A stretch of DNA of 28,961 bases. It comes from a virus. Made by a program: the position numbers and the translations under genes. The stretch spans positions 1 through 28,961 of IMG/VR virus record IMGVR_UViG_3300022074_000273. The stretch is one strand, 5' to 3'. Shown piece after piece: positions 23,050 to 28,961 of this stretch (position 1 is its first letter; the number at the start of each line of letters is the position of its first letter). Below the pieces are notes generated by a model. The model was not told the origin of the DNA and did no database searches. It worked only from the letters and a program-made list of their open reading frames with translations.

Positions 23050-24650
23050 AAAGACCAACAATAGAATACAATAATATAGCATTGTTTAAAAGCTTGCAAC
23101 CAGCTCACTCTGACGCGACTAATAGTGGAAGTGCCATAAACCATGTTAGGGGCGTGCAAGGAATCAGTTTTGATTTTAATGTTGATAGAACAAAAACAAC
23201 TAGTTTGGGTACAAAAAATTTATTAACCAATCAAAATCATTTACAACCAGATGTTTCTTTGGCTATTAGGGGTTTAGAAACCTTAAAAAGTGGTTCAGCA
23301 TTTACTGGTCTTTTTAAAGATGGTGTTTTAAATATAAAAGAAGCGCCATTGAACGAAGACTGTAATTTTTATGCTCTACTTTCTCAAGATAGAGGAGAAG
23401 ATGCGCTTGACGTTCAAGGAATAGGTCAAAACAGTTCAAGGAATATTAGTGGAAGGGATGTTATTTCTTTTGGAAATGCTTTTCTTAGCAATGTTTCAAT
23501 TTCTGTTGGTGTTGGCGGTTATCTAACTAGCGAATATCAATATCTTTGCAGTAATGTTGAGGCCGAAAGTGTTAAAATTACAGGTAGTGGAAATCATGAT
23601 GATATGGAAACGGTGTATTTTAACGATTTTGAGAACATGGATGTAAATGATAGTAATGATGATGGTGTGACTTCTGTAATTGATGGATTTAGGCATACTT
23701 ATAGTAGTAGTGCTGGAATAAAAGCTGGTAACCCATTATCTGTAGATGAGTATCCTGTGTACCCGCTAGGTTTTGCGGGAGGGTCAGCAACAATAGCTTC
23801 TTTAAGAAGTGGTGATACTCTTAGTAGTGGAATGGGATTAAGTGGAGCTGATGTAATAGGAGAAAAAGAACTTGTTTTACATGACTTCGGAAATAGTTTT
23901 GGTTTAGCATTTACTGGATTTCCTACAGATGGTATGTATTTAATATCGGGAACTTATGCAACAACTGGACAATATTATCTACATGATTACTTACAAGTAA
24001 GTGGTGGTGTAGGACAACCAGCTTTAAGAATTACCACGAGAGGAGGTAGTGATGAAAGCGTTAATTTTGATACAGGAACATTTACAGATGCAGACGCAGC
24101 TAAACTGGGAGTAACTATGACCGATCGTTTAAGAACAGGGCGAGCTCAATTTAGATATCCAATGATGAACGATACCTGGTTTACTGGGGCTTCTACTGGA
24201 GACGTGAATGGTAAGGGGGTTCCTTTTAGTGGTAGTGGTTTTATGTTTAATAAAGATGTTTTGTATGTTTTAAGAAACACAGTTCAAAGTCTTAGAGATC
24301 ACGATAGGTTTAGTCCTATTTATGAAGCAGGTAATCAACCAACTCAACAAGGAAGTGGTTCTGTCATCTTTTCAGATATAACAATTAAAAAAATATTAGA
24401 TCCAGTTATTAAAAACCCGTCAATAGATTTAGGGGGCACTAACCAGAAAAAAGATTTAATGACTTACTTTCACAATATGCCTATCCAACAAAATGGTATT
24501 GGAACAAGCAATTATACATATGAAGATGACGGTTATCAATATTTAGGAGAAAAATTTAAAGAAGAATTAATTTCAGCAAAAGATTGTACAGTAATCATAT
24601 CTTCAAACAGCACTGGACAGAGTGGATACATATTCTCTACAAAACTTTAA
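23046..24650 (+). CDS. Tail-tip protein, N-terminal half of a tail-tube-like protein
   Basis: The 534-residue frame starts inside the previous stop (ATGA). Residues 38-49 (QGISFDFNVDRT), 107-120 (NFYALLSQDRGEDA) and 143-157 (GNAFLSNVSISVGVG) align in order with tail-tube residues 33-44, 114-126 and 143-157. A long insertion at ~190-450 starts with an Asp/Asn-rich loop (DVNDSNDDG) that could bind calcium and ends with SVIFSDITIKKI, the terminal-strand pattern of CBM_4_9-like jelly-roll carbohydrate-binding domains. Residues ~505-534 match the strand before the tube's C-terminal half. The frame stops at CTT-TAA and the missing half of the tube fold continues in the +1 frame at 24622. Probably a single protein with that frame, made by frameshifting or split by mutation or sequence error. 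Confidence 0.8.
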   Translation: MKRPTIEYNNIALFKSLQPAHSDATNSGSAINHVRGVQGISFDFNVDRTKTTSLGTKNLLTNQNHLQPDVSLAIRGLETLKSGSAFTGLFKDGVLNIKEAPLNEDCNFYALLSQDRGEDALDVQGIGQNSSRNISGRDVISFGNAFLSNVSISVGVGGYLTSEYQYLCSNVEAESVKITGSGNHDDMETVYFNDFENMDVNDSNDDGVTSVIDGFRHTYSSSAGIKAGNPLSVDEYPVYPLGFAGGSATIASLRSGDTLSSGMGLSGADVIGEKELVLHDFGNSFGLAFTGFPTDGMYLISGTYATTGQYYLHDYLQVSGGVGQPALRITTRGGSDESVNFDTGTFTDADAAKLGVTMTDRLRTGRAQFRYPMMNDTWFTGASTGDVNGKGVPFSGSGFMFNKDVLYVLRNTVQSLRDHDRFSPIYEAGNQPTQQGSGSVIFSDITIKKILDPVIKNPSIDLGGTNQKKDLMTYFHNMPIQQNGIGTSNYTYEDDGYQYLGEKFKEELISAKDCTVIISSNSTGQSGYIFSTKL

Positions 24651-26220
24651 TTTAAATGTACCAATACCTAGAGATACAAACTATGGTTTAGGTCATAGAT
24701 TCCCTAGAAATAGAAAGGTAAAATACCCACTAATTGGTTCAATTGATTTATCTTGTTTGCTATCTGAAATAGATGGTCACAGTCAATTTACTAGAGAAGT
24801 TTTTGTTTCTGATTTTTCTAAAAGTCATGATAATGTATTAGTGCCAAATACTTCAAATACTATAGACTTTACGTTTAGTGGTATAGATCCAACCGACAGG
24901 ACGGATGTTCGATTAAATACTGGTATTAGTGGTGGATTTTTAAAAATAGAATTAGAAGAACAAAATGGTGCCGCAGTTAATCCCAACGCTGTTGCTAGAC
25001 TAAGGTATGGTAGACAAGATGGTTTTCCATTTAATTCCTTTAAAGATAACACTTCTTATATAATAAGTGGAGAGGTGAGAGTTTCAGCTCATGGTACTTC
25101 TGGTCACGCAACAGCTTATGTTGATATTGCTGATACGGAAGCTAGTTTTCAAACAGATTCTGCATTTTTTACTTTTTTTAGATTAGATATACCTAATTTC
25201 CCGTCTAACCCATCTACAAACGCAAATAATCAGTTTATTGATATAGGAGTAAGAACACATAGTGGTGTTGGAGTAGATGGAAACCAAAAAGAAAACAACG
25301 GAACAGTTTCTGCGGAATTTAAAAGTTTAAGTATAGTTGAAATTGTAAAAACTAGTGGTTTAGCTGAAGTTTTGGATCAAGACGAAGACCTTACAGTTAA
25401 TTTAAATTTTGCTAACTACACTGGAGGATCTAATCAATTTATAGTTTCGGGAGCTAAAATAGCTAGTCAAAGCGTTAATTCAAGTTTGGGTGATATAGCT
25501 ACATTGGATTTAAGTATGGATTTCGATGCATCTAATTTTGAAACACCTGTAGCTAGTACTGAACCCAGTGGAGAATTTACCGTAATGTTTAGAGCTGATA
25601 ATTCAAATACTGGTTTTATATGGGTGCAGCATGTAGATGATGGTGATATACCTATTAGTGGCGCAACAAGAAGCAGAGCGGTTACTGGACAAAATAGAGA
25701 AAACATGAATCACGTAATTCCTACACTTTTAGATACTGGTTATTTTACTAGTACTTTAAGAACTATAGCTGGTCAGTTAAGTGGACATGCTGTGCAAAAT
25801 TATCCAAATGTTTTCATGAATACTGGTACACTTTTTGGTGATGCTTCTGTTTTTTACCCTAAAGCATCACAAGTTACTGGATACAAATTAATGCATGATG
25901 CTGATAATTTATCTAAAGTTAGCGTAACTCATCAAGTTCTTAGTTATCAAGGTATGGTTAATACGGGTCATCAATACATGTTTCATCCTAAAGAGGCATT
26001 TAAGATAATATACTATGGCGATGATGAACGACAAGGTAGCGACGGGTACACTCTCAGTGATGCTACCACTATAGTAGGAGATCCTTTAAATTTAAGTGGA
26101 GATTATAAACGATTAATATATGAAATCGATAGAGATGTTATACACCGAAAAGGTTATAAAACTGGTTTTATTACTCTTTCTAATTATAGGGGTACGGTAA
26201 ATACAGACAATTTACCCTAA
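24622..26220 (+). CDS. Tail-tip protein, C-terminal half of a tail-tube-like protein
   Basis: The 532-residue frame has only a GTG as possible initiator and no clear ribosome-binding site, and it overlaps the previous frame by 29 bases. Residues 11-17 (LNVPIPR), ~35-49 (YPLIGSIDLSCLLSE) and 284-301 (SVNSSLG ... LDLSMDF) align with tail-tube residues 288-294, ~312-325 and 371-388. Between them, residues ~60-242 form an inserted jelly-roll-like domain (YIISGEVRVSA, ATAYVDIAD, VSAEFKSLSIVEI) resembling carbohydrate-binding modules. The last ~230 residues (from about 310) are beta-rich and unassigned. Lacking an N-terminal half, this frame alone would be an incomplete tube fold, so it is best read as the second half of one ~1,057-residue tail-tip protein. 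It ends convergently, overlapping the - strand FmdB-like gene by four bases. Confidence 0.75.
   Translation: MDTYSLQNFNLNVPIPRDTNYGLGHRFPRNRKVKYPLIGSIDLSCLLSEIDGHSQFTREVFVSDFSKSHDNVLVPNTSNTIDFTFSGIDPTDRTDVRLNTGISGGFLKIELEEQNGAAVNPNAVARLRYGRQDGFPFNSFKDNTSYIISGEVRVSAHGTSGHATAYVDIADTEASFQTDSAFFTFFRLDIPNFPSNPSTNANNQFIDIGVRTHSGVGVDGNQKENNGTVSAEFKSLSIVEIVKTSGLAEVLDQDEDLTVNLNFANYTGGSNQFIVSGAKIASQSVNSSLGDIATLDLSMDFDASNFETPVASTEPSGEFTVMFRADNSNTGFIWVQHVDDGDIPISGATRSRAVTGQNRENMNHVIPTLLDTGYFTSTLRTIAGQLSGHAVQNYPNVFMNTGTLFGDASVFYPKASQVTGYKLMHDADNLSKVSVTHQVLSYQGMVNTGHQYMFHPKEAFKIIYYGDDERQGSDGYTLSDATTIVGDPLNLSGDYKRLIYEIDRDVIHRKGYKTGFITLSNYRGTVNTDNLP
24645..24651 (+). other. Candidate +1 frameshift site CTT-TAA-T
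   Basis: The first tail-tip frame ends with CTT TAA. If the Leu tRNA slips forward by one base from CTT to TTT, reading continues AAT TTA AAT into the second frame, giving L-N-L-N-V-P. This is the same CUU-stop arrangement used in the bacterial release factor 2 gene, though with UAA rather than UGA and without an upstream Shine-Dalgarno-like stimulator. Any shift must lie between 24595, where the second frame opens, and 24650. Confidence 0.4.
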
Positions 26221-26627
26221 ATATCTATATCGATTCCAGCTTTACTAGCTTTTTCTTTAACCTTGTTAAACTTTTCTTTTTTTTCTGACCAGTGTTCTTT
26301 GCCGTTTGTTTTTTTTCTATAATCTGCGTATAGTTTTTCTTTGACTGGGTCTTTGCCCATCTTTTGAGCTCTACGTTCAGAAGCTTCTGCAGATCTATCT
26401 TGAAGGTCTCCCCAAGTATCATTTTTGCCAACTGTAGAATTAACAAATGACTTTTGATCAAATGGATCTACAGCAGTGTCAAAAGATAGGTTAGGATTAA
26501 CAAAAACACGCCTCCAAAGCCCTTTCTCGCGTCCATTGGTACCATGATACTCATGTACCTCAGCCATGCCTTGAAAGACTTCAACAACTTCTCCAGTTTT
26601 TTTATTCTCATATAAATATATTGGCAT
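26217..26627 (-). CDS. FmdB-like small protein without zinc-ribbon cysteines
   Basis: The 136-residue protein begins MPIYLYENKKTGEVVEVFQGM, matching the start of FmdB-type putative regulatory proteins (MPxYEYxCxxCGxxFE) but with the CxxC positions replaced. There is no cysteine anywhere in the protein, so it cannot bind zinc in the usual way. The second half is very charged and helical (ERRAQKMGKDPVKEKLYADYRKK, EKKEKFNKVKEKASKAG). Phage copies of this family are common near structural genes, with unknown role. It ends in TAG and overlaps the tail-tip stop by four bases convergently. No Shine-Dalgarno is visible. Confidence 0.6.
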   Translation of the reverse strand: MPIYLYENKKTGEVVEVFQGMAEVHEYHGTNGREKGLWRRVFVNPNLSFDTAVDPFDQKSFVNSTVGKNDTWGDLQDRSAEASERRAQKMGKDPVKEKLYADYRKKTNGKEHWSEKKEKFNKVKEKASKAGIDIDI

Positions 26628-26645
26628 AATTTTAATAAATTTTTT

Positions 26646-26684
26646 AAAAAAAATCTCCCGTATGTTTTTTTACACACGAGAGAT
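26646..26684 (-). terminator. Rho-independent terminator after hsp20
   Basis: On the - strand, a 13-bp stem (26672-26684 with 26653-26665) closes a six-A loop and is followed by eight T. The two non-Watson-Crick pairs are G-U on the - strand but would be C-A mismatches on the + strand RNA, which shows the direction. It lies seven bases past the hsp20 stop and separates it from the FmdB-like gene. Confidence 0.9.
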
Positions 26685-26690
26685 GAAATT

Positions 26691-27017
26691 TTACTTAATT
26701 TTAATTTCGACAGATTCAGAAACTTCGTTTTTAGGTAAAACAACTTCTAGAATACCGTCTTCTAATTTAGATGAGATTGATTTAATATCAACCAAACCAC
26801 CCAAACTAATTTTCTTTAATAGTTTTTTGTCTTCTTTTTCTTTTAAGAAGATTTTTAAATAATCGCTAGTCGCAGAGATAGAAATTTGATCTTTCTTTAC
26901 CCCTGGAACAACAACCGTAGCTTTATAAATATCACCAAACGATTTCACACTGTCAGATTTGAAAGCGCTACTATCATGTAGGTCGTTAAAAATAATATCG
27001 AATAATGAATTATGCAT
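26691..27017 (-). CDS. Small heat shock protein, Hsp20/alpha-crystallin family
   Basis: This ATP-independent chaperone holds unfolding proteins. The 108-residue protein is mostly an alpha-crystallin domain: DIYKATVVVPGVKKDQISISATSD at ~28-52, LKIFLKEKEDKK, then the hallmark SKLEDGILEVVLPK near 83-96, and a terminal SVEIKIK containing an I-x-I-type tail that docks subunits together. The N-terminal arm is very short (MHNSLFDIIFNDL). Hsp20 genes are widespread in T4-like and other aquatic phages, where they may help capsid or tail folding or protect host machinery during infection; the role here is inference. A possible sigma-54-type promoter lies immediately upstream and a strong terminator immediately downstream, so it may be its own transcription unit. 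Confidence 0.92.
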   Translation of the reverse strand: MHNSLFDIIFNDLHDSSAFKSDSVKSFGDIYKATVVVPGVKKDQISISATSDYLKIFLKEKEDKKLLKKISLGGLVDIKSISSKLEDGILEVVLPKNEVSESVEIKIK

Positions 27018-27028
27018 ACTTTCTATTT

Positions 27029-27045
27029 TGCAATTAGCGTGCCAA
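27029..27045 (-). promoter_or_regulatory. Sigma-54-like promoter match or palindromic operator before hsp20
   Basis: Read on the - strand, TTGGCAC-GCTAA-TTGCA matches the sigma-54 core (TGGCAC-N5-TTGCW) exactly. The predicted start would fall at about 27018, one base before the hsp20 ATG, leaving no room for a leader. The same bases form an imperfect 16-bp palindrome (AATTGGC...GC.AATT), so an operator is an alternative. A coincidental match is possible. Confidence 0.3.
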
Positions 27046-27050
27046 TTAAG

Positions 27051-28133
27051 TTAAAGAGCCTCTAGCTCAGTAAGTATGCGGCTTGCAGACTTTTTATAAC
27101 AAAATTTGTCTTTTAGCTTCATTCCTTCTGTGTTATTTTGTCCCTTTTTTGAGACAGCTGTGTCCATTGCTTGAGACACTGTGTCACTATTCCAATTGAA
27201 GATATTTCCTTGATTATAAGGTTCGCCTTTCTTAAAAAATATTCCGTCTGTAGAGTCTTCTTTACCATCTGGTTCAACAATAATTGAATTATCTTTTGTT
27301 GCCCAGTCTTTGTGAGAGGTTGCGTTCAAAACGATACTCCATTTACCTAAGCAGGTTGCGTTAAAGGCTGGTAAATTCCAACCCTCTGCACCACTCAAGC
27401 CAGTTAAGTCTATGTCTATTGAATTAAGTAATTCGTTAACTTCTGAATTCTTTTTTAAGTAAGGTACAATATTAATGTTAGTATATCTTTTGCCTTCAAA
27501 ACATCTATTTAATATAGCATTCATTTCTTCTGCCTTAATAAATGGATTAGTAACACATAATGTCAGAAGATACTTATTGTTATTTCCATATTTTTTTATC
27601 CAAAGTTTAATGATTTTTTCTGTATGTTTTCTTTTTTCAAACTTACCCATTAAACCAAAATGTATAATATTTTCATCATAATACTTTTTATTAGTGTTGA
27701 AAAAGTCTTCGTCAAAACCAAGCGGCACAACTTGACTTTCAACTCCGTGTTGGTTAAAAATGTTTTGAGCATACGAGTTAGAAAACATAACCTTATCTTG
27801 AAATTGTAAAAGGTTTACCTCTTGTGGTGTTGGTTGATCTAATTCGTAAAATGTATAAAGTAATTGTTTTGAACCGATTCTAGTTTGCGAACCGTTGATG
27901 TGCCAAAGTTTAAATGTCGGCATATCTTTTTTAGCTTTTTGATGAGCTTGGGCAGCAGATTCTTGTAGCCACCTTTGAAAATTAGGGTCAATCTTATCGA
28001 ATGAACTGATATCTGGATTACCAATTGGAAACCAACAAACATCAATACTCCTCCGCCAAAATTGACGAAGGAGATTGTATGTAACATTCCCAAAGGAAAC
28101 AGAATTGATAGGAGCTTCTACAATAACTTTCAT
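27051..28133 (-). CDS. Glycosyltransferase, GT-B fold (GT4-like)
   Basis: It would transfer a sugar from a nucleotide-sugar donor. Of 360 residues, the N-terminal Rossmann-like half (MKVIVEAPINSVSFGNVTYNLL) precedes a C-terminal donor-binding half with IHFGLMGKFEKRKHTEKIIKLW near 157-178, IDIDLTGLSGAEGWNLPAFNATCLGK at 239-264 and IIVEPDG at 284-290. This order matches GT4-type enzymes. In the usual E-x7-E motif the first Glu is E250 but the second position is Asn 258, which may alter donor binding or activity. It shares one base with the SSB stop (TAATG). Phage glycosyltransferases may modify phage DNA, virion proteins or host surface sugars. The acceptor is unknown. The sulfotransferase-like fragment at the left edge hints at carbohydrate modification by this phage. 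Confidence 0.82.
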   Translation of the reverse strand: MKVIVEAPINSVSFGNVTYNLLRQFWRRSIDVCWFPIGNPDISSFDKIDPNFQRWLQESAAQAHQKAKKDMPTFKLWHINGSQTRIGSKQLLYTFYELDQPTPQEVNLLQFQDKVMFSNSYAQNIFNQHGVESQVVPLGFDEDFFNTNKKYYDENIIHFGLMGKFEKRKHTEKIIKLWIKKYGNNNKYLLTLCVTNPFIKAEEMNAILNRCFEGKRYTNINIVPYLKKNSEVNELLNSIDIDLTGLSGAEGWNLPAFNATCLGKWSIVLNATSHKDWATKDNSIIVEPDGKEDSTDGIFFKKGEPYNQGNIFNWNSDTVSQAMDTAVSKKGQNNTEGMKLKDKFCYKKSASRILTELEAL

Positions 28134-28486
28134 TAGAAAGGAATCTCTTCGCTACCCCCTCCTGCTGAAGCTGTAGCAGCTTCTTTTTTACCACCTAAGA
28201 ACTGAACGTTGTCAGCCTTGATGTATAATTTGGAATTTTTCTTCCCGTCTTTTTCCCAAATATCTTGGAATAAACGGCCTTCAACTAGAACTTGACGACC
28301 CTTAGCTAAATACTTAGCGCAGTTTTCTGCAGTCTTGTTCCACGTTTCTACATCAACGTAATGAGCTTTATCTTTCTTCACTACATCGTTAACGGCTACT
28401 ACTAACCGTGTCACTTGGTTTTCACCAACTTTTTTATTTTCTGGATCTCTTGCGAGATTGCCCATGATTATTGATTTATTAAACAT
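28133..28486 (-). CDS. ssb: Single-stranded DNA-binding protein
   Basis: It coats single-stranded DNA at replication forks and recruits replication proteins. The 117-residue protein has a bacterial-type OB fold: MFNKSIIMGNLARDPE at the start, VTRLVVAVND, VDVETWNKTAENCAKYLAKGRQVLVEGRL (typical W-x-K-x-A-E...L.KG..V.VEG.L core), then YIKADNVQFLGG. A short linker leads to an acidic, Phe-ending tip EEIPF, like the DDDIPF tip through which bacterial SSBs bind partners. The start overlaps the sigma-factor stop by eight bases. An AGAGGA-like ribosome site lies about 11 bases upstream. It marks the change from structural to replication/transcription genes. Confidence 0.95.
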   Translation of the reverse strand: MFNKSIIMGNLARDPENKKVGENQVTRLVVAVNDVVKKDKAHYVDVETWNKTAENCAKYLAKGRQVLVEGRLFQDIWEKDGKKNSKLYIKADNVQFLGGKKEAATASAGGGSEEIPF

Positions 28487-28961
28487 ATTTTTTAATTTCC
28501 TCTAAATAGTTATTGTGTATATTTATACATCCTTGAATCGATAAGTCAAGCTTTTTTGCAATTTTTTTCCAAGGAGTTAGTTTTTTGCCGTCAGAATAGC
28601 GCATTTTAAATATCTTTTTTATTCTTGGATCTTTAGCTTTTTCTACGATTTTAAAAATATTTACCAAGTTTTCTGAATCTTCTATGTCTTTAATATCTGG
28701 TTCACAAGAAAAATTTTGCATCTTAGTATTTTCCAAAGACTGTTGTGGGAATTTTGTATGTTTATTATAAATATTCAAACATCTCCACTTTGCTAGATTA
28801 CCCAGGTATGTGCTAAACTTAGTTTTTTTATTTGAGTCGTAATTTAAAACAGCATTGTAAATACAGTAATCTTTTTCTTCGATAATGTCGTCTTTGAGTA
28901 TCCCATTAACTGAATTTGGTATATACTTATTGACCATATCAACATAGATTCCAGAATGTTT
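28479..28961 (-). CDS. RNA polymerase sigma factor, sigma-70-like (partial at right edge)
   Basis: It directs RNA polymerase to promoters. Region 2 is visible as IYNAVLNYDSNKKTKFSTYL followed by AKWRCLNIYNKH, matching the FSTYA..WIR pattern of region 2.1-2.4. Region 4 is DPRIKKIFKMRYSDG followed by WKKIAKKLDLSIQGCINIHN, a helix-turn-helix that contacts the -35 element. An ATG at 28937 would give 152 residues, but the frame stays open to the window end (KHSGIYVD before it) and that extension resembles the start of region 2, so the true start is probably outside. It is smaller than a housekeeping sigma, as are T4 gp55-like late sigma factors. It is a candidate reader of the promoter-like boxes in this window; no direct evidence links them. 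Confidence 0.8.
   Translation of the reverse strand, partial: KHSGIYVDMVNKYIPNSVNGILKDDIIEEKDYCIYNAVLNYDSNKKTKFSTYLGNLAKWRCLNIYNKHTKFPQQSLENTKMQNFSCEPDIKDIEDSENLVNIFKIVEKAKDPRIKKIFKMRYSDGKKLTPWKKIAKKLDLSIQGCINIHNNYLEEIKKYV

Noticed and set aside
28479-28937. Sigma factor as a complete 152-residue gene starting at 28937
   Set aside because: The frame remains open to the window end and the extra residues (KHSGIYVD) continue a region-2-like pattern, so the gene is probably cut by the edge.

Overview
The window is part of the genome of an AT-rich tailed double-stranded DNA phage (Caudoviricetes). It holds a nearly complete virion-structure region and the edge of a replication/transcription region. 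A large terminase, portal, prohead protease, HK97-type major capsid protein, tail tube, a 1,861-residue tape measure and long tail-tip proteins are all present. No tail sheath or baseplate wedge is visible, so a long-tailed siphovirus-like particle is the best reading. The small heat-shock protein, FmdB-like protein, sulfotransferase-like fragment and LamG/arabinofuranosidase-like tail domains are typical of aquatic phages, but the host cannot be named from this sequence. The window is almost wholly coding: no gene-free stretch exceeds 100 bases, and no tRNA, CRISPR array or insertion sequence is visible.

Layout. (1) 3-9273, + strand: a partial sulfotransferase-like gene, terminase, portal, an LFxQM-repeat head protein, a protease-scaffold protein, a decoration-like protein, the major capsid protein, and two small head/neck genes. 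A hairpin terminator lies behind the capsid gene. A bidirectional terminator at 9295-9329 ends the block. (2) 9346-12533, - strand: four genes that, read on their own strand, follow the usual siphophage order of head-tail connectors, then neck/terminator-like protein, then major tail protein. The block sits where these genes normally lie but is flipped. (3) 12578-26220, + strand: a small unknown gene, two probable tail-assembly chaperones, the tape measure, a tail-tip protein with LamG-like and lambda gpM-like parts, and two overlapping reading frames that together resemble one enlarged tail-tube protein. (4) 26217-28961, - strand: FmdB-like protein, Hsp20, glycosyltransferase, single-stranded-DNA-binding protein, and an RNA polymerase sigma factor that runs off the right edge.

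Most notable points. The frames at 23046-24650 and 24622-26220 align piecewise to the N- and C-terminal halves of the tail-tube protein. They overlap out of frame at a CTT-TAA sequence resembling the release factor 2 frameshift site, so they are probably one tail-tip protein. The tape measure carries a cargo-like segment bounded by two identical RAAGGFIPNFA repeats, with a possible PD-(D/E)XK nuclease signature. The tail-tube/connector cassette looks like an in-place inversion. Two nearly identical promoter-like boxes (TGTGTAAA-N5-TTATAATA) precede the portal gene and the gene after the capsid gene, and the phage encodes a sigma factor that could read them. The LFxQM-repeat head protein is in the same frame as the protease, separated by one TAG stop.
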